Assembly (NCBI GenBank): GCA_028095005.1
Contig: CM051463.1
Span: 65,014,251-65,078,250, forward strand
DNA from: Rhynchospora pubera
Lineage: Eukaryota; Streptophyta; Magnoliopsida; Poales; Cyperaceae
DNA: 64,000 bases
Direction: 5' to 3'
Shown here piece by piece: positions 23,881 through 33,130 of the stretch. The number at the start of each line of letters is the position of its first letter. Position 1 is the first letter of the stretch. Below the pieces are notes generated by a model, which did no database searches, was not told the origin of the DNA, and was given only the letters and a program-made list of their open reading frames with translations. The translations under genes were made by a program, and so were the position numbers.

Positions 23881-23894
23881 ACCGTTACTTAACG

Positions 23895-24410
23895 CCAAAG
23901 GGCGTTGTACAACGCAGGAGTCAAAATAGCGAAAAATGAGCAGAAACTGACTGCTCCGTTGTACAACGCTGAGTAGCGATGGGTAACGCTACAACTCAGC
24001 GTTGTGCAACGTTAAAGGGCGTTGTACAACTCTAAAGCCAAATAAATAAATAATAAAAAGAAATAAAATAAAGAAACAAAACAACGTCTTACAACGGTGA
24101 ACAGCGTTGTACAACGTTAAGTAAAAACAACATGGAGGCGTTGTACAACGGTAACCAGCGTTGTATAACGTTGAACTCGACAGATTTTAGAATTCAGCAA
24201 AGGAAAAAATAAAATAAAACAGATAGCGTTGTAAAACGATAGTCAGCGTTGTGCAACGTTACAAGAAAAAGTCAGCCAGGCGTTGTGCAACGGTTGGCAG
24301 CGTTGTACAACGTTTAACTCGACAGAATTCAAAAAACAGCACAAATTCATTTGAAACTAACGTTACTATGGCGTTGCACGACGCTGAATGGCGTTGTGTA
24401 ACGCCAGAGT
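23895..24410. repeat. Second palindrome array, between pol and the extra ORF of C
   Basis: About 15 copies of the same GCGTTGTACAACGC-type palindrome as in the LTR (for example 23901, 24103, 24138, 24157, 24299, 24391), separated by AT-rich spacers. Central bases vary, arms are kept. Confidence 0.85.
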
Positions 24411-24549
24411 CAACAGAAAACCAGAAAATTCAGAAAATTAAGACCGAAATAGTTAAAAACTTATTTTTCATGGTTTTCAAAAGAAATACAACCAATTTAA
24501 ACTGGAATAAGCTCCAAACAACAAAGACAACAACATGACATGCATAAAT

Positions 24550-27500
24550 TTAATCTTTGAGTTCAAGCATACCAAGTTTGAACCTAAGTTCAAGATGTTG
24601 TTGTGTTGGAAGAGGTTTGGTGAAGATATCGGCGATTTGCTCCTTCGTGTCGATGTAGACCAATTCTACATCACCTTTCTCAACATGATCACGGATAAAA
24701 TGATGTCGTATCTCTATGTGCTTGGTTCTAGAGTGCAATACCGGATTTTTGGATATAAGGATGGCACTAGTATTGTCACACAAGATTGGTACCTTTTGGA
24801 AATCTAACTCAAAATCCCTAAGGGTTTGCATCATCCAAAGAAGTTGGGTACAACAACTACCGGCCGCTACATATTCCGCTTCCGCGGTGGAAAGAGCAAC
24901 CGAAGTTTGCTTGCGACTAGACCAAGACACAAGTGAACCACCAAGAAATTGGCAAGTTCCACTAGTACTTTTGCGGTCCATACGGTCACCGGCAAAATCG
25001 GCATCGGTATAACCTAACAAGTCTAGTTCGGTTTGTCTACCATACCAAAGACCTAGGTTTTGAGTACCCTTGACGTATCGCAAGATACGTTTTACCGCTT
25101 TGTGGTGAGACTCCTTAGGATTGGCTTGGTACCTAGCACATAGACATACGGCATACATAATATCCGGCCTACTAGCCGTGAGATAGAGTAGGCTACCGAT
25201 CATGTCCCGATAGAGAGTTATGTCCATAGGCTTGCCTTTCTCATCCGCATCGATATTCGCACTTTTGCCCATGGGTGTGTCTAGACTCTTGCTATCTTCA
25301 ACACCAAATTTCTTCACTAACTCCTTGGCGTATTTGACTTGGTTCACAAAGATACCATCCTTGAGTTGTTTGATTTGAAGCCCCAAGAAGAAGGTGAGTT
25401 CTCCCATCATGCTCATCTCAAATTCACTACTCATCAAAGAAGAAAACTCTTGGGCAAGAGTTGCATTAGTGGAGCCAAAGATAATATCATCCACATAAAT
25501 TTGCACAAGTAGCAAATGGTCATCTCTTTTCTTAGTGAAAAGAGTTGTATCCATTTTGCCTCTACTAAAACCATTGTCTAGAAGAAAGGTACAAAGTCTA
25601 CCATACCAAGCTCTAGGAGCTTGCTTCAAACCATACAAAGCTTTGTGAAGCTTATACACATGGTCCGGTTTGAAATGGTCAACAAAACCGGGTGGTTGTT
25701 GGACAAAAACTTCCTCATCTATCCAACCATTTAGAAAAGCGCTCTTGACATCCATTTGGAATAGGGTAAAGCCTTTGTTAGCGGCAAAAGCCAAGAGCAT
25801 TCTAATGGATTCAAGACGAGCAACCGGTGCAAAGGTTTCCTCAAAATCAATACCTTCTTGTTGCTTGAAACCTTGTGCAACCAAACGGGCTTTGTTTCTA
25901 ACCACAATACCATCCTCACTTAGCTTGTTTCTAAAAACCCATTTGGTACCAATAACTTGCTTACCCTTTGGTAATGGTACAAGTTCCCAAACTTGATTCC
26001 TTTCAAATTGGTTCAACTCTTCTTGCATGGCAACAATCCAATTTGGGTCAACATTGGCCTCTTTAAAGGATTTTGGTTCAAGTTGAGAAACAAAGGCACA
26101 ATGACCAATAGTTTGGTGCAAACTAGACCTAGTCCTAACACCTTCCCTAGGGTCACCTATGACATTAGTAAGAGGATGAGAGGAAACTTCTCTAAGCATT
26201 TCGGGAGGCTCATGAACCGGTTGGGGAGATGGTTGAGGTTGAGGATCATCATGAGGCGTTTCATTTTGAGTTGTGTCTAAGATGCCCTCCTCATGAGTCT
26301 CTCCCCCTATCAAAATGTCATCAACCCGGTTCAAAGGCTCCTCAATGATCACCGGTGGTTGTGCTTGAGGTTGTGACTCGATTTCTTGTGTAGTTTCTTC
26401 CATTTGTGTACCTACAATAGAATTACCTTCCTTGGATTCCTCAAGGACTTTTTCATCAAATTTGACATTAATAGACTCAATAACTACCTTTGAGTTTGGC
26501 AAATAGACTCTATACGCTTTGCTTGTGGTTGAGTAACCAACAAAAATACCGGACAAAGACTTGGCATCAAACTTGGTTACTTTAGGAGACTCATCAAGAA
26601 CAAAACATTTGGAGCCAAATACACGGAAATAGGATATATTAGGAGTATGACCGAACCATAATTCAAAAGGAGTTTTCTTGAGTTGAGAACGAATGCATGC
26701 ACGATTTACTACATGACATGCCGTATTTACCGCTTCGGCCCAAAGAAATTTGGGTACGGCAAATTCATGTAGCATGGTGCGTGCTAATTCTTGTAAGGTT
26801 CGGTTCTTCCTCTCCACTACACCGTTTTGTTGAGGGGTGCGTGGAGCGGAAAACTCTTGTTTATATCCTTTTTCTATGCACAATTCATCAAATTTAGCAT
26901 TTTCAAATTCCCTTCCATGGTCACTACGAATTCTAGAGATTTTCAACCCTTTTTCGTTTTCAACCCGATTGCTAAATTTAACAAAATGGTCAAATGCTTC
27001 TTCCTTGTGAGCAAGAAAGAAAACCCAAGTAAAGCGACTATAGTCATCTACCACCACAAAGACATACCTTTTCTTACTAATACTCAAGACATTTATTGGT
27101 CCAAACAAGTCCATATGAAGCAATTGTAAAGGTTGAGAGGTTGAGATGATCTCTTTGGTTTTGAAACTAGACTTGGTTTGCTTGCCTTTCATGCAAGCTT
27201 CACACAACCCATTCAAGTCAAGTTTATGTGATGGAAGGCCACGGACAAGTTTCAATTTCACAAGTTTCTTAATGGAGTCTAGAGAAACGTGACCAAGTCT
27301 TCTATGCCATAACCATGAACCGGTAGCTATGGCACTAAAGCATTGTTCACCATTTGTGAAGTGATCAAAGTTCAAGTAATAGACATCCTTTTTCCTTTGT
27401 CCCGTGTAAACAAGAGAATTATCCGAAATTTGATGCACAAAACAAGATGAGTGATCAAACTTCAAATAATATCCCGCATCACATAATTGGCTCACACTTA

Positions 27501-27732
27501 AAAGGTTGTAGTTGAGACCATCCACAAGGTAAACATTAAAAACCGTTAGATTTTGGTTTCCAACCGAGCCTATACCAATAATAGAGCTCTTCCTAAGATT
27601 ATTACCAAAAGTAACCTCACCACCATCAAAAGGTTCAAGTGTCTTGAAACAAGATTCATCACCCGTCATGTGATGTGAACAACCACTATCTATGATCCAA
27701 GCACTTCTCTTGAATGATGATAACAAACAAAC
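24550..27732 (-). CDS. pol: Pol polyprotein of element C (protease, integrase, RT, RNase H)
   Basis: An uninterrupted Copia pol of about 1,060 codons. In order, counting from the first TTG of the frame: aspartic protease motif DSGCSHHMTG (about residues 13-22); GAG-pre-integrase HRRLGH...CEAC (141-178); integrase with catalytic D206 (HMDLFGP), D269 (RSDHGREF) and E305 (NGVVERKNRT); RVT_2 reverse transcriptase with YVDD in YVDDIIFGS; RNase H with YTDADFAGD and STAEAEYVA; C-terminal HIEIRHHFIRDHV. All catalytic residues expected of the family are present. The frame opens just after a TAG at 27733-27735 and has no ATG before the protease motif (the first Met is after DSGCSHH), so pol is presumably made as a fusion with gag by frameshifting or splicing. 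Gag ends at 27839 in another frame. Confidence 0.93.
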   Translation of the reverse strand, partial: VCLLSSFKRSAWIIDSGCSHHMTGDESCFKTLEPFDGGEVTFGNNLRKSSIIGIGSVGNQNLTVFNVYLVDGLNYNLLSVSQLCDAGYYLKFDHSSCFVHQISDNSLVYTGQRKKDVYYLNFDHFTNGEQCFSAIATGSWLWHRRLGHVSLDSIKKLVKLKLVRGLPSHKLDLNGLCEACMKGKQTKSSFKTKEIISTSQPLQLLHMDLFGPINVLSISKKRYVFVVVDDYSRFTWVFFLAHKEEAFDHFVKFSNRVENEKGLKISRIRSDHGREFENAKFDELCIEKGYKQEFSAPRTPQQNGVVERKNRTLQELARTMLHEFAVPKFLWAEAVNTACHVVNRACIRSQLKKTPFELWFGHTPNISYFRVFGSKCFVLDESPKVTKFDAKSLSGIFVGYSTTSKAYRVYLPNSKVVIESINVKFDEKVLEESKEGNSIVGTQMEETTQEIESQPQAQPPVIIEEPLNRVDDILIGGETHEEGILDTTQNETPHDDPQPQPSPQPVHEPPEMLREVSSHPLTNVIGDPREGVRTRSSLHQTIGHCAFVSQLEPKSFKEANVDPNWIVAMQEELNQFERNQVWELVPLPKGKQVIGTKWVFRNKLSEDGIVVRNKARLVAQGFKQQEGIDFEETFAPVARLESIRMLLAFAANKGFTLFQMDVKSAFLNGWIDEEVFVQQPPGFVDHFKPDHVYKLHKALYGLKQAPRAWYGRLCTFLLDNGFSRGKMDTTLFTKKRDDHLLLVQIYVDDIIFGSTNATLAQEFSSLMSSEFEMSMMGELTFFLGLQIKQLKDGIFVNQVKYAKELVKKFGVEDSKSLDTPMGKSANIDADEKGKPMDITLYRDMIGSLLYLTASRPDIMYAVCLCARYQANPKESHHKAVKRILRYVKGTQNLGLWYGRQTELDLLGYTDADFAGDRMDRKSTSGTCQFLGGSLVSWSSRKQTSVALSTAEAEYVAAGSCCTQLLWMMQTLRDFELDFQKVPILCDNTSAILISKNPVLHSRTKHIEIRHHFIRDHVEKGDVELVYIDTKEQIADIFTKPLPTQQHLELRFKLGMLELKD

Positions 27733-27735
27733 CTA

Positions 27736-27838
27736 CAAGAATACATATTAGTTAGAAACAAACAACTAATATATTATTCTTGTAATCTCTCCCCCTTAAG
27801 ATTTGACAAGAATAACCTTGGGGAAAGAAGATGGCTAA
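27736..27838 (-). promoter_or_regulatory. Gag-pol junction of element C with PPT-like tract
   Basis: A 103-bp spacer between the gag stop and the pol frame. In minus-strand sense it holds CTTAAGGGGGAGAGATT (complement of 27784-27800), closely resembling the element's own 3' PPT, and a T-rich stretch ending in TTCTTGTAG directly before the pol frame, which looks like a splice acceptor. Either feature could matter for expression or second-strand priming; both are inferences. Confidence 0.45.
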
Positions 27839-30199
27839 CTAAGCCACACTCGAACCACTTCCACCAATCAAAACGGATGTGGAAGTGACTTTAGGAACCC
27901 AAATCATGTTAATTGAACCGGATGTATGATTTGCTTTCCTAACTTTGCATTCTAGTGTGACATGGCCATTCTTACCACAATAGTTGCAACAAGCACAAGT
28001 TGGCTTGTTCACTTGTGAACTTTCTCTAACAAAATGAGTTTCAAAATGACGCCTAAGCTCCATGGCCCTAATCTTTGGATCCTTAGAGAAAGTGTATGAT
28101 TGAGAGTTTCTCAAAATTGGTTTTTGAAAATTCTTTTTGTTTTGTTGAGAGACTTTCTTATTTCCCCCATTAGTTTGAGGTCTAGTGTGTGTTCTATTCC
28201 TATTCCCACCATTGTTTTGAAAAGGATGAAAACACCCATCGGGTCCCTTGAAATACAAGTTGCTTGGGCCCCGATTGTTTTGGAAATTCTTTTGAGGTCC
28301 TTGAGACCCATTTCTATTCCTACCAAAATTCTTTTGAGCACCATTTTGAGAGCCAACAAAATTCTTTTTCCCTTGCCCGTGTGTGTTCCTACCATTGGTG
28401 CTCTTGTGATAAAGTCTCTCATTTTGTGTTGGGCTTGACATGGTTCTTGGTCTAGAAAAGGATTGATTCCTCTTTTTGAAGCCAAGACCCGTTTTGTCAT
28501 TGGGTTTTTGTCCCACAAACATTTTATCAAGATTCATCTTGGTGCTATGAGAAGCACTAGACGAACTTGAAGCCCTTTCATTTTTCAAAACATTTGTCTC
28601 ACTCAAAGGAGTTTGACATTTTTCACAAACACTTGGTTTTTCAAAACTTTCAATCATACCCTTATACCTTGTCACCAAAGACTCAAGATCATGCACCTTA
28701 GTCGTCAAAAGACTAATTTGCTCTTTTTGACTAGCAATAGTCTTAAGAGACTCATCAAGATAATCATTTAACCTATCAAATTGCAAGTTTGCATCATCAT
28801 TCAAGCTCAAGTCATTCTCACTATCACAATCGCTATCACTACTAAAGAATGAGTTTAGAAGTACCTCATTTGTGACCTTGGGCACTTCAATGGCAATTGT
28901 GGATGGTTCCTCTTGAATAGTCGTTGGAGCTTGTGTGAGAGTCGATGTAGAGGATGATGCCTCATCAAGGCTAGCTTTGCTCAATGGATGCACATAGATT
29001 TTGCCTCGGTTGAACTCGTTGAAGGCCTCCTTCACCAAGTCATCTAGGTCGTCATCCACCGGCATCACCACATCATTCACTTGAGCCACAAGAGCAAGGT
29101 TGTCAAAGTCGCACTCGGATTCCGAATCGGATTGAGAGGATGAGCTCGAATCGGAATCGTTGTCCCAAGTGGCTTGCATGGCTCTCTCACCCTTCTTCTT
29201 GCTCTTGTAGTGTCCCTTCTTGGACTTGAACCGGCCATCACCCCTTCTCTTGCCACCATCTTCCTTGTCCTTCTTCAAGTGAGGGAAGAGCTTGAAGCAA
29301 GAGTACATGGTATGACCTTCTTTTTGGCACACGAAGCAAAGAGCCCTTTCGTCATTTTCAAGCCTTTCTTTGTTGAACTTTCCCTCAAAGATCATGATAG
29401 CTCGAAACATCTTTGAGAGAACGGCTCCTTGCTTGTCCTCATCAAGATCGATGATGCCTTTGGCCTTGTCACTTGAGTGGCGGTGTCTCCCTTGGTGGTT
29501 GTCATTGTGGCGGTTCTTGGAGGGAGATGCCTTGTTGTCACTTGCCGCCAATGCCACGGCTTTGGGCTCATACTTCAACTCTCCAAGTTGCTTGAGCTTC
29601 TCCTCCACGCACCGGTAATGAGTATAGATGATCTCCGGTGTGAGGTTGTTGTGGGACCTTTGTTGTGTCTCAAGAGTCGAGATGAGAGTGTCGAATTGAG
29701 GTCTTCCCACCAAAGCCCTAAGCAATCTTCCTATAACACGACTATTAGATAGGGTCTCTCCTATGTTAGTGAATTCATCGAGCAATTGTATAAAACGAGT
29801 ATACATCTCCTCGATGCATTCACCTTCCCGTATGCGGAAATTATCCAATCTAGACTCTAACTCAAATTGTCGAGAGCTTTTGATTAGAGAATTTCCCTCA
29901 TAACGGTTCAAGAGAGAAACCCACATTTCATGTGCACTAGTAGAGCTACCAAAAATTGCCGCTATGGACTCATGTACCGAATTTAACAAGACATTCACGG
30001 CATTATCATTCTTGGTCCTAATGGTCTTAGAGGCATAGGTTTCATTTCCTTCACTATCAACAATTGGTGTGTATGGCTTATCAACAACCTCCCAAAGATC
30101 AATCAAGTTAAGGTATACAACCATACATCTCTTCCAATAACGGAAGTTCTTGCAAGTGGAACCAAACTTGTCCGGTTTTTCTATCACCCTAGAGGCCAT
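27839..30199 (-). CDS. gag: Gag protein of element C
   Basis: 786 codons from ATG (complement of 30197-30199), 45 bp downstream of the PBS. The N-terminal part (about residues 1-220) is a UBN2/DUF4219-like retrotransposon gag domain (FGSTCKNFRYWKRCMVVYL, YTRFIQLLDEFTNIG, VIGRLLRAL). Two CCHC zinc knuckles of the CX2CX4HX4C form are visible: CFVCQKEGHTMYSC about residues 285-300 and CNYCGKNGHVTLEC near residue 745. Between them lie basic KSKKGHYKSKKKGERA, acidic/serine-rich SDSSSSSQSDSESE and a long Asn/Gln-rich basic stretch. The length and two spaced knuckles fit the enlarged gag of Sireviruses. The start is favoured because it is the first ATG after the PBS and yields the complete gag fold. 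Confidence 0.92.
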   Translation of the reverse strand: MASRVIEKPDKFGSTCKNFRYWKRCMVVYLNLIDLWEVVDKPYTPIVDSEGNETYASKTIRTKNDNAVNVLLNSVHESIAAIFGSSTSAHEMWVSLLNRYEGNSLIKSSRQFELESRLDNFRIREGECIEEMYTRFIQLLDEFTNIGETLSNSRVIGRLLRALVGRPQFDTLISTLETQQRSHNNLTPEIIYTHYRCVEEKLKQLGELKYEPKAVALAASDNKASPSKNRHNDNHQGRHRHSSDKAKGIIDLDEDKQGAVLSKMFRAIMIFEGKFNKERLENDERALCFVCQKEGHTMYSCFKLFPHLKKDKEDGGKRRGDGRFKSKKGHYKSKKKGERAMQATWDNDSDSSSSSQSDSESECDFDNLALVAQVNDVVMPVDDDLDDLVKEAFNEFNRGKIYVHPLSKASLDEASSSTSTLTQAPTTIQEEPSTIAIEVPKVTNEVLLNSFFSSDSDCDSENDLSLNDDANLQFDRLNDYLDESLKTIASQKEQISLLTTKVHDLESLVTRYKGMIESFEKPSVCEKCQTPLSETNVLKNERASSSSSASHSTKMNLDKMFVGQKPNDKTGLGFKKRNQSFSRPRTMSSPTQNERLYHKSTNGRNTHGQGKKNFVGSQNGAQKNFGRNRNGSQGPQKNFQNNRGPSNLYFKGPDGCFHPFQNNGGNRNRTHTRPQTNGGNKKVSQQNKKNFQKPILRNSQSYTFSKDPKIRAMELRRHFETHFVRESSQVNKPTCACCNYCGKNGHVTLECKVRKANHTSGSINMIWVPKVTSTSVLIGGSGSSVA

Positions 30200-30244
30200 G
30201 AATCGAGGTTATCTACCTAACAAGATGGTCAAAAGATAACCCCT

Positions 30245-30256
30245 GCTCTGATACCA
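30245..30256 (-). promoter_or_regulatory. Primer binding site of element C
   Basis: The minus strand reads TGGTATCAGAGC, complementary to initiator tRNA-Met, three bases from the 5' LTR at 30260. Confidence 0.93.
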
Positions 30257-30259
30257 CTT

Positions 30260-31832
30260 TGTTGTCCCTAAAAATAGGCCTAGAGGGGGGTGAATAGGCA
30301 CAAAAATAAATTTCTAAACCGGTATGGTCAATATTTGGTTCAATTCAAACTTGGTCTAAAACAAACAATCAAAGCACAAGCAATTCAAGAATAGCAAGAG
30401 AATAAAGAGAGAAAGAGAGAGAGAAATTGAACACGCGATGTATTACGGAGTTCCGACCCGCTAGGAAGTGCTAGCCTTAGTCGTACGTCTCCGGGAGTTT
30501 CGCAACCTCGAAATGGGCGCGCTCCGTTCAATTCCACAACGAACGGGACTACAACTTCGAACCGAATCACCTCGTCACAAGGACACTCGAGGCGGATCGG
30601 CCTAACTCGAATAAACAATCTTAAACACTCAAAGAATTGAGGCTCTAACCAAATCACTCAATAAATCTAGCAATGAACACTAGTGGATTGGTTTGCACAC
30701 TCTAATCTCAATGATTTTGCTAAAATAATGCTCAAACACAAGAGAGAGTAATGTCTAACTGGTTGGAGCTCAAAAGGGAGGAGTTTCAAAGGTTTCAAAA
30801 GTGTCTAAACAGTTCCAAGAGGCCCCATATATATAGAGGGCGCCAACAGCTCCAAAGACCAGTCAAAACAGACTCTGGCGTTATACAACGCTATATGGCG
30901 TTGTACAACGCCTAAATAGCCGTTGAAAAATCAAACGGTCACAGACAATAACGTTGTGAGTTGTCAGAGCGTTGTGTAACGCTGTATAGCGTTGCACAAC
31001 GCTTCAGCAAAATCCAAAGCAAAAGCTCGACAGTTCCGTTGGAACTTGTCAGAGCGTTGTGTAACGCTTGGTAGCGTTGCACAACGAAGTCAAGAAAACG
31101 AATAAGGCAGAACTGACAAACTCAAACAACATTGTCAGAACGTCATACGACGCTGACTGGCGTCACACAACGTCGCCGTTGCACAACGCTATTCAGCGTT
31201 GCTCTACGCGACCAGAGCAACTGAGCGAGGTCTGAGCGATTTTTAGAGCGTTACACAACGCTATGATGCATGGAACATGGCAGCATGCATGCAGCATCAA
31301 TGCAGATCGATGTCTGAGCAATGCAAAGTTGCCTGCTTCATGACTACGTTGTACAACGCTGAATAGCGTTACACAACATAGGAGCGGCAACGTTGTGTAA
31401 CGTTACTTAGCGTTGCACAACGTTCTGACAAGGGAGATAATGAATTTAATAGGTTTAAAAGCAAATGAACTAATGTTGCACAACGCTACTGAGCGTTGTG
31501 CAACGCTGTTCCAACCTTGTCAGAGATTTTGCAATTTAAGATCGAATTAACTCAGCGTTGTGTAACGGCAACTGGCGTTGTATGACGCTGGACAGAAAAA
31601 CTGAGCATTTTACCAGCAAATTGATTGAGATTAGTTTAGAGTTTAATTAAACCTTAATTACTGACTCTAACTGGACCAAAGCAATCTCTTGAAGCTCCAA
31701 ACTAAGTGCCACACTTGCTTTAATCCATTCTTCAACAAATTTAGCTATAAAACACTAAAAAAGAGATGTTAGTTTAAAGGTTTCGGTGTTGTTTTGCAAA
31801 TCGGCAAATCGAGAGAAAATGTTTAACCAACA
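30260..31832 (-). repeat. 5' LTR of element C
   Basis: 1,573 bp, nearly identical to 20128-21700. TATA box at 30828-30836 (minus) and the same palindrome array. The outer 52 bp (31781-31832) are part of the 11,905-bp-offset duplication and recur at 43686-43737. Confidence 0.93.
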
Positions 31833-33130
31833 TTTACAATACAAAGAAGAGGAGAAAGTTGTCTTTTAGCATCTTGTATGCTGGCTGTCTACGCTGCAAT
31901 CCATCGTGTGCTTAGATAAGTCTCTTTCGGATTTATTTTTTATACTAAAGTTAGAAATGCAAGGGGCAACTATTTGAAATATTTTTGGTTTGGTATTTTT
32001 TAAAACAGCTCTTGTAGTTTTGCTTTTGTAGGATTAATATGACCGCAGTAAAAGAATGACTGTTACAAAACTGAACAAATTAGACTTTCAGAAATTTTTT
32101 ATGTGGCTTCTTTTCACAATTTGGCATAATATGGTGGCTATTCAATTGAACTTTACTAATTCTGTTGAATCATATGGCATGTTAGGTTTAGGTTCCCTGA
32201 GTTGTCCCAAAAAGGTTTTGGATTTTGGTGCTGGACCCAGCTCAGCTGTTTGGTTAGTAATAGGCACTTTTGCTCACTGTTCCTTTTCTCTACCATATTT
32301 TCAGATTATTTGCTCTATTCAATTTACTACTAAATGAAGGGCAATGAGAGATGTATGGCCTGGGTCAATTCAGACAGTTAATTTGGTCAAACCTTCCAAG
32401 AATGCAAAGAGCCAACCAAAGCCTCCTTCAGAGTAAGTTAACTTTTTCTTTTTATTTGTAGCATCCTAAAACCAAAAATTATTGCAGTAAGCCTGAATTT
32501 CTTAAAAATTGTGTTCCTGTTGGCAGATTTGAAGGGGTTGGCACTGATTCATAGCTATGACACCATACAAGGACTGAGCTGAATCTGGACAAACAGAACA
32601 GTGAGCATGATCTTGTCATATCAGTAAGTTAATTATATACATAATATGGTGGAACTTTGTTTGAATAACTATTGGGCAGGTTGACTTTTGGATTTTTTGA
32701 ATTGCAGTCTTATGCACTAGGAGATTCCATCATTTACTGACCGGATCACAATTGTACGCCAACCTTCAGATCTTACAGGAGATGTCTTGGTAATCATTTT
32801 CCTTATCAGATTGCGCTTTGAATGCCTTTGTAAGATCAAACATCAGTGTGGAAATGACAGAATTTTGTTCTCACAATCTAGGTATTGCTGGAGCCTGGTA
32901 CACCACATGGATAAAAAAATTAGAAGTGAAATGCGTTCATATCTCCTTTGGAAGGAAAAAGGGGTTTGATTAGCCTTTAAAATTCAGTGTTTTCATTATG
33001 CTTACTCTATTTCTTTACAGAAAGAACTAAAACCCGTTCATACCCTTATGTTCCCTTTTTTTTTAAGCACTGAACGTCTCTTATGTGTATCCTGCCTTAG
33101 TTCTTCCAAAAGTAAATGCCTTTGAGAGAA
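31833..33130 (+). pseudogene. Rsm22/METTL17-like unit 1, right part
   Basis: Exon remnants of a gene of the Rsm22 family (METTL17 in animals; an assembly factor of the mitochondrial small ribosomal subunit with a methyltransferase fold). The KYKEEE exon (31838-31915) has a 1-base shift against unit 2. Then come an exon encoding PKKVLDFGAGPSSA, which is the SAM-fold motif I (ending before GTTAGT near 32252), an exon MRDVWPGSIQTVNLVKPSK (about 32342-32432), a DLKGLALIHSYD exon with an internal stop (about 32527-32625), an SYALG exon with a 1-base deletion (about 32708-32790), and a VLLEPGTPHG/MRSYLLWKEK exon (about 32881-32970). Exon-intron layout is kept but frames are broken. Frames at 32056-32337 and 32787-32969 run across introns and are not the product. 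Confidence 0.78.

Larger units (their letters stand above)
20128..31832 (-). mobile_element. Element C: Sirevirus-like Copia retrotransposon, apparently intact
   Basis: 11,705 bp on the minus strand, with 1,573-bp LTRs at 20128-21700 (3') and 30260-31832 (5') that differ at about three positions (21201/31333, 21342/31474, 21463/31595). Order in transcript sense: 5' LTR, PBS, gag (786 codons), pol in another frame (about 1,060 codons), a palindrome-rich spacer, an extra ORF (433 codons from its first ATG), several PPT-like tracts, 3' LTR. An extra gene after pol, multiple PPTs and CpG-rich inverted repeats in the LTR are hallmarks of Sireviruses. TSD TTTAC is perfect, and an empty paralogous site exists near 49170. 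Confidence 0.93.
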
